Notes: generated by a model not told the origin, from the sequence alone. Shown: positions 24,136-34,560, counted from the stretch's first letter. The stretch is DNA of 64,000 bases from Durusdinium trenchii (GCA_963970005.1 CAXAMN010003692.1:307099-371098), one strand, 5' to 3'. Numbers and translations: made by a program.

Positions 24136-25896
24136 TCATAGAGCCACACGCGATGAGGAAGCAAGTCGGTGAAGATGTACTGCACCTTGCCAAACAAAGC
24201 TGCAGATGAACATTTTGTCAACAAGAATGTGGCCGCACCATGGCCATGTGAACTTCTGCGCGTTCACCACACACCACCACCTTTTTTTCCACGCGCGTGT
24301 CCCCAGGCGTGTTTCTTGGCGCAGGGCGAGCCTCTGCCTTCTAAGCGGAGACATGCTCCAGTAGGTTTGCCCAGGCCGCTGTCGGCTCAGATGCTTTCCA
24401 TGAGAATCTTTCTTCTCGCCATCTCGTTTTGCCCTGAAATTGAACGATTTCGGGCACACATAGATGGTGAACCCACTATGGTGAATGGGTTTCTGAGCTT
24501 TGGTGCCTGGGAAAGGCAAAGTGCACTCACCGCTGGTTGGCTTGGGGCTGGTCGTTGGCTTTTTGCTCTTGGCCTTTGCGGCCTTCTTCGTGGTCTTCTT
24601 GGCCACTTTGGCCTTCTGTGTGGAAGCTTCAGGCTCCTGACTGTCAGCAAGGCGCTTGCCGGAACCCTTGTTGCGTTGGAGCTGTGCCCTCACAGAAGCG
24701 GCCATGGCGTCCACCGTTTTGGGCGGTGTGACTTCCACAGGTATGGTCTCCTTGACTTGTGGAGTGTCCTCCAATTTTGGTTTGGCAGGCTCTGGGCTTG
24801 GACTTGGAGCTGGGCTAGCCTCGACTTCTGCTGGTCCATTCATGATGGCCAAGGGCTGCTTCCTTTTGTTGGTAAGATAGGTCAAACCAAGCTGTTTTTG
24901 AAGCGCCTGGCCGGCCAACATCTGCTCCAACATACTCAGAACCTGCGACCCCACATTGCCAGTGCAAGTGGGAGAAGGAGCATGCCGAGTGCCTCGAACC
25001 ACCGTCCTTGTATTCCGGGCTGGTAGGTCAGCGGCCAAGGCCTTCAAGGCCCATTCATCCAAAGGATTTTTCACAGGTACCTGGCCAGCGGGGTAAGCAG
25101 CCTTGAAAAGAGCTTCTGGGAGTTCTTGGGGACAAGGAGGGTACAGCAAGAGTTCACTCCTCTTGCGGCTCTTCGAGCAATTCTTCACTGCAGACTTGAA
25201 GTCCTGAAGCATATGGTATACCTTCATCCCATCAACTGTGAGATTCTCTGGCGCACCTTGGTGGGAAGCCAGCAACAGGAGTGATATCGCCAAAGCACTT
25301 GTGAGCTCTGAAGTAAGGCCCAACGCCACAAAGCGCTTGCAAAGAGCCAAGATCTTGACATTGCAGCCCTGCTTTCCTTGAAGAATCTCCCACTCCTCTG
25401 CAGCGAGGTAGTGTTGCAAATGCAAATTTTCCTGCAAGGCGTTGTGGGCAACTTTCTTCACAGGGCCTGAGCCGTTCACACTTCCATTTGCAACCTTTTG
25501 TTGCACACATTCGACAATGCCATCCTTCATCCACACAGGAATTTCAGCTGCTTGGACATCCCGGAGTATGCTGGTGGCATCTGGCATTGATAGATTCAAA
25601 TCCTTGAGATCTACCAGGCAGCTCTCCAAAATCTTTCTGTGGGCCTCCTGAAAGGAACTGCTACCATCGGCTGCTACAGCTTTCAAAGTGGCCAAGAAAG
25701 CCAGCATGTCTTTCATTCGCTGGGCTGCCATGAGTGAGGGCCTCAAGACTTCAAGGGGTAACCTCTTGAGCGCAAACCAGGCGAGCCTTGGTTGGGTGAA
25801 GTGTGAGCCACAGAATTGAGGATGTGCAACATTGAGGATGTGCGAACTGTCGAAGTCAAATGGTTCAAGACTATATAGTGAAGCCACCCTGACCAT
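24136..25896 (-). CDS. Lysine-rich protein of the 11.2-kb transposon
   Basis: Open frame of 586 codons. The real start is probably the ATG near 25,730 (MAAQRMKDMLAFLATL), because an AAGGCTCGCCT motif lies about 50 nt before it, as at the other genes of this element. The first 200 residues are helical without a known fold, and the middle is acidic/proline-rich. Residues around 420-470 are lysine/alanine-rich (AKVAKKTTKKAAKAKSKK), typical of a nucleic-acid-binding tail. A block reading IYVCPKSFNFRAKRDGEKKD follows near residue 495. Sequence after about residue 515 looks less protein-like and contains another GGCTCGCC, so the gene may be spliced there (24,324). Function unknown; it is a companion protein of the transposon. 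Confidence 0.55.
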   Translation of the reverse strand: MVRVASLYSLEPFDFDSSHILNVAHPQFCGSHFTQPRLAWFALKRLPLEVLRPSLMAAQRMKDMLAFLATLKAVAADGSSSFQEAHRKILESCLVDLKDLNLSMPDATSILRDVQAAEIPVWMKDGIVECVQQKVANGSVNGSGPVKKVAHNALQENLHLQHYLAAEEWEILQGKQGCNVKILALCKRFVALGLTSELTSALAISLLLLASHQGAPENLTVDGMKVYHMLQDFKSAVKNCSKSRKRSELLLYPPCPQELPEALFKAAYPAGQVPVKNPLDEWALKALAADLPARNTRTVVRGTRHAPSPTCTGNVGSQVLSMLEQMLAGQALQKQLGLTYLTNKRKQPLAIMNGPAEVEASPAPSPSPEPAKPKLEDTPQVKETIPVEVTPPKTVDAMAASVRAQLQRNKGSGKRLADSQEPEASTQKAKVAKKTTKKAAKAKSKKPTTSPKPTSGECTLPFPGTKAQKPIHHSGFTIYVCPKSFNFRAKRDGEKKDSHGKHLSRQRPGQTYWSMSPLRRQRLALRQETRLGTRAWKKRWWCVVNAQKFTWPWCGHILVDKMFICSFVWQGAVHLHRLASSSRVAL

Positions 25897-26090
25897 GGAA
25901 AAACTGGTGGAAAAGGTTCTGGGATCAAAGTTGGGACCCTATAGAACCCTACGTTGACTGAACCGAATACTGCCCAGCACAGCACTCAAGACCTTTTTCA
26001 CGACAGAAAGTCTGGCTACGCAGTTTGGAAATGTATCGAGGCGAGCCTCCAAAACTCCATGAGCAAATCCTTGGGCTGAAGATCCTCAGT

Positions 26091-27504
26091 TCACGAGGAA
26101 GACGATGACAAAAACCGGTACTTGTAGTACTGGCGGCGCTGAATCGGTGTTTTCTTCTTGGGCGCTTTCTTCACCGTTTTGCTGCTTCCTTTGGCTGGTT
26201 TCTTCTTTGGCGCTTTCTTGGCGGCCTTGGCTTTGGCCGCTGGTCGTTTCATGGCCTTTGTCTGGGGCGAGCCTCCAGAACATCCTTGAGAGCGCTCGTC
26301 CATGTACACCTCGAAGTTGTGGCAGGCGTCAGCCACTGCTTGGTCCAGCAAGGATCCCACCACCTTCGTTTTCTGGGGGATCCCCCCTGCCAACTGGTGA
26401 AGGACGCCATGCAGAACTGCCATCATGAGCGGAACAGGGTAAGCATTACCGCTGGCCTTCACCCTCAAGGTATCGCTGGACCCTTCCAGAACACTGGGCG
26501 AAAACCCTTGCAGAACCATCCTCTCCGAAGGGTGCAGAAACCTCAGGAACTTCCGTTGGCCATTTGGACGGGAGAAGTCCAGCGAAACCACAAACAAGTA
26601 CGTGTTGTTTGTGGTCAAAGTAGGGACCAAATTGGTGGTGTAGCTCCTCTTGTACGCCTTTCCATCTGCGCGGTCGAGAGGGAAGACGACCAGGTCTGCT
26701 GCGTCCAAGTGGCCATCTTGAAGCATTGCCTTCAAATGAGCCTGTGCATCTTTGAGGTTTTTTCGCATGACCTCAGTCAATGTCTCCAACTTGCAGTTGG
26801 GCAAATCTGGGCTGAGGAACTCCTGGAGTTGGCGGCTGCCAAAGGGAGTCAGTGGAGCTGACCGGGAAGTCACTCTTCCGAACACCTCGTAGGAACACCC
26901 TGGTTCTCTGCTGGGCAAGCAAGTATGAAGAAGCCTGCAAGGTGTGAACTCCCCACTGGAACTCAGCACACTCCTGTCGGAGGATGTGCAAGATTTGGTC
27001 CATGAAGGAACAGGTGGAACCCTTGATTTTGGCCAAGATTCCTTTGACGTTCTCTATGCAGCAGGCATGCAAATCCCCGACCTTGATTAAGGCAATGCAA
27101 ACCTTCATCACAACGATGAACACATCAGCTCGGTGGTCATGCTGGCCCTTGTGATTTCCTTGGCCTGCCCAGGGTGGACATGGTGGTCCACTCACAAGCA
27201 AGTCGACAGGCCTCTCGACATCAGAGAGTTGAAGCTGACAAAGGTCGCCATCCTTCTTGCCCAGGTGCAACTGCACATTTCCACCTAGGTGCTGTGTGAG
27301 GTAGGCCTGGTACCGGTGCTCTAAGTCATAGACATTGTTTGCCTGATACCTGACGCCAAGCGCGTCCAAGGCAGTGCCGCACCCATCGATGCCAATGCAT
27401 GGAGTTGCGACATACAAGGGCCGTTTAAACGCTGGAAGGGCCGGACACAAGCCCTCCCATGCGTTTGGATCCAAAGTGGTCCTGATAATCCTCTTTGGTG
27501 CCAT
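26091..27504 (-). pseudogene. DNA C5-cytosine methyltransferase of the 11.2-kb transposon
   Basis: The ATG at 27,504 (MAPKRIIRT) follows GAGGCTCGCCC by four bases. C5-MTase motifs are in order: ATPCIGIDGCGTALDALG (motif I), DLLVSGPPCPPWAGQG with the catalytic Pro-Cys (motif IV, near 27,175), CCIENVKGIL (motif VI) and LLAQQRTRVFLRGVR (motif VIII). The frame then shifts by +1 near 26,860 and continues as LTPFGSRQLQEFLSP, RFLHPSERMVLQGF (motif IX) and ASGNAYPVP (motif X). The protein ends in a basic Lys/Ala/Pro tail (KAMKRPAAKAKAAKKAPKKK). With that single shift repaired, about 470 residues would hold a complete catalytic set. The shift could be a real lesion, an assembly error or an unrecognised intron. 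Confidence 0.8.
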
Positions 27505-27777
27505 TGTTGGGCGAGCCTCAACTACAAATGGCTTGGTCCAAAGCAGCTACAGGCTGTCGGAGTCGGGGTGAAAAATTTGTTTCAAACTTTGTTTCAAACC
27601 ACAGCAAACAAAATTGTAATGGTGGGCCCCTTTTTTGATGATGTTTAACTACCAAGTAGTTTATGAACCCAAATACCCTGTATGGCTCAATTGGGTGTTG
27701 TGAAGCACTTGCTTCAGTGCTCCTGTGGGCATGCAAGGCAGCCTTTATAGTACCACCAAAGGTGAAATGAAACCAAA

Positions 27778-28000
27778 ACAAAGGCCCTCTTCGGCAGAAT
27801 GTTCATGGCTGAGGCTCGCCCAGCAACCATGAAGTGTGGAGGCTCGCCCTAAAAGACTTGAGACCTAAATCACATCTCAAGAATATAAACAAAGGCCCTC
27901 TTCGGCAGAATGTTCATGGCTGAGGCTCGCCCAGCAACCATGAAGTGTGGAGGCTCGCCCTAAAAGACTTGAGACCTAATATTATATCACATCTCAAGAA
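27778..28000 (+). repeat. 111-bp tandem duplication
   Basis: Two near-identical copies start at 27,778 and 27,889 (ACAAAGGCCCTCTTCGGCAG). Each contains two GAGGCTCGCCC motifs 28 bp apart. The second copy has a short insertion (TATTATA) and runs into an AT microsatellite. Noncoding, between the methyltransferase and zinc-finger genes of the transposon. Confidence 0.8.
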
Positions 28001-28429
28001 TATATATATATATATAGAATATTAAGGTGCATTAGGTAACACATAGAATAATTTTTAGAAGCCAACAGATAGAATTGTTCAGTTTTTTGAAGCCAGCAGA
28101 TAAAATATTCAGCATACCTCAGATTCACTGCGCTACCTTTTCCCACCCATGACATGTGTTTCTTCAACTTCTCATCCAAACCTATCCAACCAATATTCTA
28201 AGTGTTTCCCCAAAAAGATATAGAATAATGACCTAATGCCCCGGGGGCATTAGGTAATATTCTAAGTGACTGCAGGCCACTATACTACAACCAACACCCA
28301 AATTAAAAAACACAACTGATTGATCTGATTGATGATAATGGAGGTATTCAATGAGGCAAAGAAACATACCGTGTTGTTCATGACTAGTTGGAAGTCTAGT
28401 GGGGAGAAACTTCATCTATAGATCGTGGA

Positions 28430-28550
28430 GATAAAACAGTGACCAACCGTCTTATAACACTGATCGTCCCTGATAGTTTCCTGATACCCCCTGATACACT
28501 GATTGTCCCTGATAGTTGTCCGATACCCCTGATACCCCCCTGATACGCCA
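28430..28550 (+). repeat. CCTGATA-type short repeat
   Basis: Repeated CCCTGATA and CCTGATACCCC words, about nine copies with irregular spacing. No coding potential. Confidence 0.6.
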
Positions 28551-28558
28551 TATTATTA

Positions 28559-28846
28559 TTAATAATAACAATGCATTTGTTTGATGACGAGTTCATTGTA
28601 ATTCAGTATTTGTAACAAAGATGTTCTATAATAATAACAATGCATTTGTTTGATGACGAGTTCATTGTAATTCAGTATTTGTAACAAAGATGTTCTATAA
28701 TAATAACAATGCATTTGTTTGATGACGAGTTCATTGTAATTCGGTATTTGTAACAAAGATGTTCTATAATAATAACAATGCATTTGTTTGATGACGAGGT
28801 CATTGTAATTCAGTATTTGTATCAAAGATGTTCTATTTCGCTCAAA
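28559..28846 (+). repeat. Four-copy 69-bp tandem repeat
   Basis: ATGCATTTGTTTGATGACGA recurs at 28,571, 28,640, 28,709 and 28,778 with an exact 69-bp period and only one or two differences. Because 69 is divisible by 3 the minus strand stays open and would encode a 23-residue repeat (LLQILNYNELVIKQMHC...). I regard that as incidental. Confidence 0.85.
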
Positions 28847-29041
28847 AGCATTCTTATCTTCGTACTGGGGATGAGTTATTTCCAAAGAGATGATGAACAA
28901 GTCTTTCTTCATAAGACACATTTGATTGGTCACGCATTCCTTTTCCCACCGCGCAGCTCCCAGTTGTGATCAAAATGTGGCTGTTGCTTGGCAAACCACA
29001 GCATGGCGCATGTGTGATTTAGATGGGCGAGCCTCATCTAA

Positions 29042-30136
29042 TCACTTGAACTTGGAAGCCTGTTCCAACTGCTTTTTCACCCTGGCCAAACAATCACTCA
29101 ACTCATTGAGTGTAGCATCCAGGGTCTCAATGTGGTGGCTGGAATCCCCTTTGCCAGAGTCAAGGCAAGTCTGGGCGTTCTGGATTGCGACTTGGGACTT
29201 GTCTTTGGCATCCGACGCCGCCTTGATGACGTATGGTGGGATCATATCTCCAAATGAGGAGCACTTTTCCAAGGTGTCCTTCATTTGCAGGACCTTGGAA
29301 GAAACTTGCTCAGCCTTCTTTGCGACCTTTTTCTTTTCTCCCGCTTTGAGCTTGGGCTCGTCGGCAGGTTCACCATCCTTGCCATTCTTGTCGGCCTTCT
29401 TTGGTCTCTTTGGAGCTTTGGCATCCGTGGTGTCATGCAGAACCGCTTGGCCCTTCCTTTTCTCTGAATGCCCAAGTTCATGTTGGTCAGACACCTTGGC
29501 CTGGTACTTTGGGTCGGCGTATAGGATCACCTTCTTGATTGGACAAAAGAAGGAACGGCTGTTCTTCAGGATGTTCTCGGCGATCTCGGGCTTGTCAGCA
29601 TATTTTGCCCTGAGGTCACTTTCCTCAACAAAATCGGCTTCTTGGTTGAACTCATACCGGGTGATGCTGATCTTCCAATCCTGAACAATTTCCTCCAATC
29701 TCTTGCGGAGATCCTCTCCCCTGAGGTGCGGGTTCTCCCGGTAGAAGCTGGAGATTCTGTCTCCATCCGCAGAAGTGAAATCCTTGACAAGATTTCCATG
29801 GTTGCGCTTCAGCCTTTCAATGGCGCTGCGCATGCTGTGGCAAACCCGGCAACGGCGGATCTCATTCGAAGACTTGAGGCCAGCCCGAACAATGACCAAA
29901 GAATTGTCCTTGTCAATGGGCTTGTGGCAAGTGCAGCACTGGCTCGTTGTGACTTCCTCCTCGGTCAAGAGGGCTGCGTCGCCCAGACTTTCCACCACGC
30001 TGGCAGCCGACTCGGGGGTTTGGGGCACGCTCGCCTGTGAAGTCATGTTTTCAAAGAGGCGAGCCTTCAAACTCAGCAGAAAAAGTTTCCAAGCTTCCTT
30101 TCCTGGCTTGACATAGTGGTAAATGGCCACAGTCAT
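29042..30136 (-). CDS. Zinc-finger protein of the 11.2-kb transposon
   Basis: Open frame of 364 codons. The likely true start is the ATG near 30,046 (MTSQASVPQTP), which lies 12 nt after GAAGGCTCGCCT. A CxxC pair (CCTCHKP ... RRCRVCH) spaced by about 25 residues forms a zinc finger in the N-terminal third. It is followed by a charged helical region with FCPIKKVILY and a lysine-rich stretch (residues about 235-285). The C-terminus is helical and acidic, ending SDCLARVKKQLEQASKFK. A GAGGCTCGCCC motif follows the stop by seven bases. It could be a DNA-binding accessory factor of the transposase. I do not recognise a named family. Confidence 0.6.
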   Translation of the reverse strand: MTVAIYHYVKPGKEAWKLFLLSLKARLFENMTSQASVPQTPESAASVVESLGDAALLTEEEVTTSQCCTCHKPIDKDNSLVIVRAGLKSSNEIRRCRVCHSMRSAIERLKRNHGNLVKDFTSADGDRISSFYRENPHLRGEDLRKRLEEIVQDWKISITRYEFNQEADFVEESDLRAKYADKPEIAENILKNSRSFFCPIKKVILYADPKYQAKVSDQHELGHSEKRKGQAVLHDTTDAKAPKRPKKADKNGKDGEPADEPKLKAGEKKKVAKKAEQVSSKVLQMKDTLEKCSSFGDMIPPYVIKAASDAKDKSQVAIQNAQTCLDSGKGDSSHHIETLDATLNELSDCLARVKKQLEQASKFK

Positions 30137-30335
30137 GCGTGATCAACTTGGGAAAGTGAATTGGAATGGGGAACTGTTGGATCACGAAAATGAAGACGTT
30201 CTTTCTACAAAACTGAAAGTGTGAGAAGGATGCGAACACACGATGTGATTACTTACAGGGTTTTAAGAGCCCTTGGTTGAAAAAGACTGTGACTTCGCAC
30301 GCCCACACATGCTAACTTTTCCAAACCAGCCAGGA

Positions 30336-32438
30336 TCAGGCACCACGGTCAAAGTTTTCTTGGGCGAGCCTCAGGATTTCAGCTGGTCTCAGGCAGGCTT
30401 GAATGGAGTCGCAAGACCGTTTGGTATATACTATGGGCCTCAAGCGGTCACACCATTCCATCAGAAAGTCTTGGCTCGCAGGATGGAACAAGGAACCCTC
30501 TTTCCACAGGTGGACTGAGACCTGCAAGATGAACTTTCGCTCACCTGTAATGAGAAACGCTTCCAAGAAAGCTGCGCAAACAATGAGGGCACTAAGCTCC
30601 GCAGCAAACAAAACATCTCCTAGAGAGAGCTGTCCAATTGGTGTAATCAACGTTCTGCCAGTGCACACTGACATCACATCATGTTGCCCCATGCCGAGAC
30701 TAAGCAAGTGAGCCCCGTCTGGGATTTGGCGAGTAGGGCCTTGCAAAAAAAAGGTTCGACCAAATTTTGGTTGCCTTTGAAATCTTGCAAGACATCATGG
30801 CCCATTCGAAGAGTCACGTGGTCACAAAGGGTGTCGTTGAAAACATGAGCTGCCAATGTTTTGACAGCTCTGTGTTTCCGCTCTGGGCCAAAACAAGAAA
30901 GGTTTTTCTCAAACTTGAGCAGCAAGTTGGGGAGATGCATCAAGTAGTGGCCCCTTGGTTTGCAACAAGCTGGATAGAGCCTCTTGTAGCAAACAGCATG
31001 TTGGTCAACGGTTGCTTGCAATTCATCAATGAGGTTAAGCGCCTCATCTTGCTGTGACAAGATGTCTATCGCATCAGCTAGAAGACTCAAGCACCGACCA
31101 TGTTTGGGAAGGATGCCATCAGGTGCCAAAACCTCTTTGGCAAACAAATCGAGGATGCTCACAGCAACCAAAACTTCAGCGGCAAAACATTTCAAGTGGC
31201 TGTTCTCTTCAGTGTTGACACGATCCTGCCAAAACTTCTTGGGGAGTTTGGAGCGGGCCTTTGGCAAAACTATCACTTGCCCAAATGTGTCGATGGCCGA
31301 CAAAGGGAGTCCGGAAGCTTTGATCAACTTGGCAAATTCATTCAGCTCGTATTGCGCCACCCCACCAGCAGCTACCAAAACATGCGTCCAGTCGTACATT
31401 GTGTGTTGAACTGGGCAAACTTTGGGCCCAATGGTGGGATGCCATAGCACATGAGAACTGGAAAATTGCAAGCCAAATGCTTGCCCCAATTCGTTACATT
31501 GCTTCTTGTTTGCCCCTGACGGCGTGAAGCCGGTCCCTCATGTCTTGGAAAGTTGCTGAGCTGTGTGGGTCCCATTGGCTCCTGTCAGGGCAGCTGTAGT
31601 GGACAAGCCATCCGAGATTAGCTGCGTGTATTTGGTCCGGCGTCATGTGGCCAAGGACATTCATGCACAAGCAACATGGTTTGGTGCCTGCTGCTCCACG
31701 TAGACCCCAAAGCTCTTTGAGGGCCTTCTCATCCGCCAAAAGCAACCTGAAAGGAGCTTGGCACAGAAAGGTGCCAGTAGATGAGGTGCATGGGAAGCCT
31801 CGTTCAAAATTCAATGGCTCTGTTTCAAAAAGCACTGTCAGCATCTTGGCCATGAGACATGAATACCCACCATCCAATTTGTCCACCAGTTTTGCTGGGA
31901 ATGCAGCAAAGAAGAACCAACCTGCATTCCTGGCAATGTACCATGAAGGCAAATTGGTGAAGGTGTAGTAGAAGCAAGCAACAGTCCGGGAAAGGTCTGG
32001 CCGCAACACGTTGCCTGGCTTGATTTCGTCCATGTAGATTGCCAAGGATGGGCCAGTGCCAGAGCGAATCAAATCCCCCAGTCTAGGCTGCAAACTGCAC
32101 AGTTTGTTGAGCAAGGCGATGGGGCACAAGTATGGCCAATCCCAAGCCTGGCCATCGATATTCAAAGACAGGGATCGTTTGATGGGGCCACATGGCCCAT
32201 CGCATTCCAAGGCCTTTGCCAACTCGCCACGGACTGCTTTGCGTTGACCGCGGTGATCCAAGTCATCATCGCCCAACAAAGCTACATGGTCGGAGAAAGA
32301 CAGGTTTTTGGGAATCTTCTTCAGCTTCACATCCTGCTTTCTCAACGGGTAGTTGTTTTGGAGGCGAGCCTTCGGCATTTGCGAGCTTGAGCAGCCTGCA
32401 GCATAACACACAAGGTCTTTATTGGCTGGGCTTCCCAA
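30336..32438 (-). pseudogene. DDE transposase of the 11.2-kb transposon
   Basis: Three consecutive frames make up the protein. Frame 1 (32,438-31,494) has SLAIYMDEIKPGN (first acidic residue) and LLADEKALKELWGLRG with a nearby CCLCMNV, a D-then-CxxC layout like CMC (CACTA/Mirage/Chapaev) transposases. After a +1 shift near 31,493, frame 2 (to 30,674) continues with MYDWTHVLVAAGG and FGPERKHRAVKTLAAHVF. After a second shift near 30,690, frame 3 (to 30,336) reads GQLSLGDVLFAAELSA and ends near EILRLAQENFDRG. The same protein family, also broken, is present on the plus strand at 13.2-15.1 kb. Superfamily placement is tentative, but its role as the transposon's own enzyme fits its position. Confidence 0.65.
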
Positions 32439-32900
32439 TGAGTTCCACTAAACACGGGGGCTCACAACACAAGGGTCCCAGAACACATACGAAACCTTTG
32501 CAGTCGCCAGATCTCCAGAGCAGCGTCGGACTTTTTCCGGGACTCTGCAAAACTCCCTGCAGCTGAGTGCCTGAAGCCACTGGTGGGCGAGCCTCACCAT
32601 GAAACACGCAGAACATCCTACTGCACAGGCGCAGAAGGCGCAAGAAATGGCGTGGCGTCTTCTGTTTTCTCTTCTTCTTTAGGTGACTTTGTTGGGCTCT
32701 CCGCTGCAGGCACTGGTATGTCATCGGAGTCACCCTCTGGCTTGACCTCGGCAGTGTTGTCAGCGCCCTGCTCATCTTCAGCCTCAGACGGTGGCAAAAA
32801 TTAAAAGCAACCATGCTGGATGAGCCAAGATAATTACAAGTCAACACGTTTGCTGCCATGACCAAAGTGACAAAAAATGATTGAAAATTCAAAAAGTAAA

Positions 32901-33867
32901 TCAGCACCAAGAAACATCAGAATCAGAATCTTCTGACGATGCGCTTGGCTCATTCTTGCAGGGAACCTTTGCCACTGGCGCCTCGCCACTGTTGGACACT
33001 GCATCTTCTCCGTCGCCAGTGTCAGCTGGCGAAGTTGGGCTGGGATCGCGCTTACGTGGCTTTACCTTGGGCTGCAATCCAGGCAATCCAGGGGGTGGAC
33101 CTCCCTGTTCACTTGAAGCGCTCTTGCCGTTTTGGCTAGTATCAGAGCCGATCGGGCTTGCTTCCCTTTCCCGGCGTACACTTTGCAGGGGCACGCGATC
33201 CTGGTTGGATGCATGGCTTCTGCCACGGCCAACTTTGGGCATGGAATGGTGGTGTTTTCTCTTTCGGCGCCGCCGCGCCATATGTTGCTCCATGTCCGAG
33301 ATAGCCTTTTTGGCCTCATCCTTGGCAGCTTCGGCCTCATCCTTGGCCTTTATGGATTCATGGTAGGCAGCTGCAGCATTTTGCTCGGCTTTCTGGAGTT
33401 GAACCTGCAACCACTGCAGCACGCCTTGTTGATGTGTGAGCTGCTGTTGCATCGCGCTGGAACTCTTGTTGGGTAGGTCCAGGAGCTGCCCGCCCACCCT
33501 CCGTTCCATGGGCTGCGATCATCTGGAGTGCCATGTTCTTGGCATCCTCCAGCTGTCTGGGGGGTCCGCTGAGAGATAGGCACCTCTCCCCCCATTGCGC
33601 TCGCCAGCGAACGCTTGCGCTCACCTGGAACTGCTGCCAAATCGTATCTCTGTCTGCGGCTGTGAGCGTTCCGGAGCCATTGGGTAACCTCAATGGCCCC
33701 ATATGGGCTTCTCCCGCGCGCGCTTCCCCCCCACGCGCCGCCATTGCCGCGGGAAGACCTCGCGAGCGAGCGCGTGAAAGATCTCGCGAGCAAGCGCATG
33801 GGCGAGCCACATGCGTGCGGGCGAGCCACGCGCGCAGGGATGAGCAAAAAGGCGAGCCGGTGAGCAC
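32901..33867 (-). pseudogene. KH-like / coiled-coil protein of the transposon
   Basis: The first part (from about 33,710) reads GTLTAADRDTIWQQFQVSAS and CLSLSGPPRQLEDAKNMALQ, with the hydrophobic pattern and central glycine of a KH-type RNA-binding fold. After a +1 shift near 33,500 the frame to 32,901 continues with a Gln/Ala/Lys-rich coiled coil (KDEAEAAKDEAKKAISDMEQ), a basic RRRRKRKHHH patch and a Ser/Asp-rich acidic end. The 5' part (33,867-33,780) has three copies of the GGCTCGCC motif. Probably an accessory nucleic-acid-binding protein. Broken by the shift unless that is an intron boundary. Confidence 0.5.
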
Positions 33868-34106
33868 GGTTGCATTTGAACCTAGTTCATCGTGCAGAAC
33901 TTACAGGGAACGTATATGGAAAGTACTTGTCCACACTTGGTTGAGGTTACACAAGTATGGTTATAACATCATCATCTAGACACATGTAACTTGTAAACCG
34001 TTGAAAACTTATGACTTACCTTCTTGTTAGAAAGGTGTTTTATAAATTCAGATGATGAACTTAAAACTTCCCTTAGCTTATTTATAAGTGTAGGTCCTAA
34101 GTCTAT

Positions 34107-34122
34107 AAGCGCAACACCCGTT
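34107..34122 (-). repeat. Terminal inverted repeat, right end
   Basis: Complement of AACGGGTGTTGCGCTT. Immediately outside, the minus strand of the host element reads LTVQPSTT, the expected linker between RNase H and recombinase in this retrotransposon family. Confidence 0.75.
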
Positions 34123-34560
34123 ATAGTTGTGGACGGTTGAACCGTTAACTGTCGTAGGGTCCCCAACTTTTGCCGATCCCTAGCTCTTCTAGCTTGTGTG
34201 GTTCCTTCACAGATGACTTTTGGCGTCCCCCACAGGCCAACAACGTTATGGGCTAGCAATTGCGAGTTTATTCGGCGCAAGGTTCTTCTCAGGCGTCTGC
34301 TCGACGTCCTTCCTCGGGTCATGCTGTGCAAACAAACGAGCGAGTCCGTGAGGTGTAGAATACGACAGTCATGGTTTTGCATATGTTCTAGTCTCCATTG
34401 GAGGCAGGCCAGGCGCGCGTAATTCCAGGGAATTAATATGCACACCCCGACCCAACCATTTCCAGCCCGACACAACCTTCCACCTCCACATCTTTGGATT
34501 GATGGTATCTCGTAGGCGTTGATGACCCTGGATTTCGTCCGGCGTGCTGTTGAGCATCAA
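34123..34560 (-). pseudogene. RNase H segment of YR-1
   Basis: Two frames. Around 34,440 the minus strand reads RGVHINSLELRA, the RNase H block with the conserved glutamate. Then 34,400-34,130 reads RILHLTDSLVCLHSMTRGR (conserved aspartate) followed by SSRRLRRTLRRINSQLLAH. The linker TLRQLTVQPSTT is the start of the recombinase and is cut by the inserted transposon at 34,122. The reading frame past that point, down to 33,972, is transposon sequence and not element protein. Confidence 0.7.

Larger units (their letters stand above)
23133..33860 (-). promoter_or_regulatory. Dispersed GGCTCGCC motif family
   Basis: The core GGCTCGCC, usually within GAGGCTCGCCC or AAGGCTCGCCT, occurs about 19 times between 23,133 and 33,860 and almost nowhere else in the window. 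One or more copies lie at or near the minus-strand 5' end of each main gene of the 11.2-kb transposon: about 33,851 (three copies), 32,361, 30,057, 27,509 and 25,779. Others lie just after stop codons (29,025; 26,039) or at domain junctions (26,264; 30,362). The nucleotides before GCTCGCC are always AG, so an AG|G splice or trans-splice acceptor is possible. Function is inferred. Confidence 0.6.
22908..34122 (-). mobile_element. 11.2-kb DNA transposon (CMC/CACTA-like) inserted in YR-1
   Basis: The ends are a perfect 16-bp inverted repeat, AACGGGTGTTGCGCTT (22,908-22,923 and complement at 34,107-34,122), followed by subterminal AAGT/ACTTATAA-type motifs on both sides. The ends fall exactly between two consecutive parts of the host element: RNase H and the linker reading TLRQLTVQPSTT on the right, and RYDKALNRF of the recombinase on the left. 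Minus-strand genes in order: KH/coiled-coil protein, transposase, zinc-finger protein, DNA methyltransferase, lysine-rich protein. I could not see a clear target-site duplication. Several of its genes carry frameshifts. Confidence 0.7.

Noticed and set aside
24169..25026. 285-codon plus-strand open frame
   Set aside because: It mirrors the lysine-rich minus-strand gene. The protein is Leu/Trp/Arg-rich with no domain.
28559..28846. CRISPR-like regular repeat
   Set aside because: Simple tandem repeat without spacers.
22900..34130. Target-site duplication for the 11.2-kb transposon
   Set aside because: The bases next to the inverted ends (ACTC on the left, ATAG on the right of the plus strand) give no convincing direct repeat; a TA or short duplication would need mutations.
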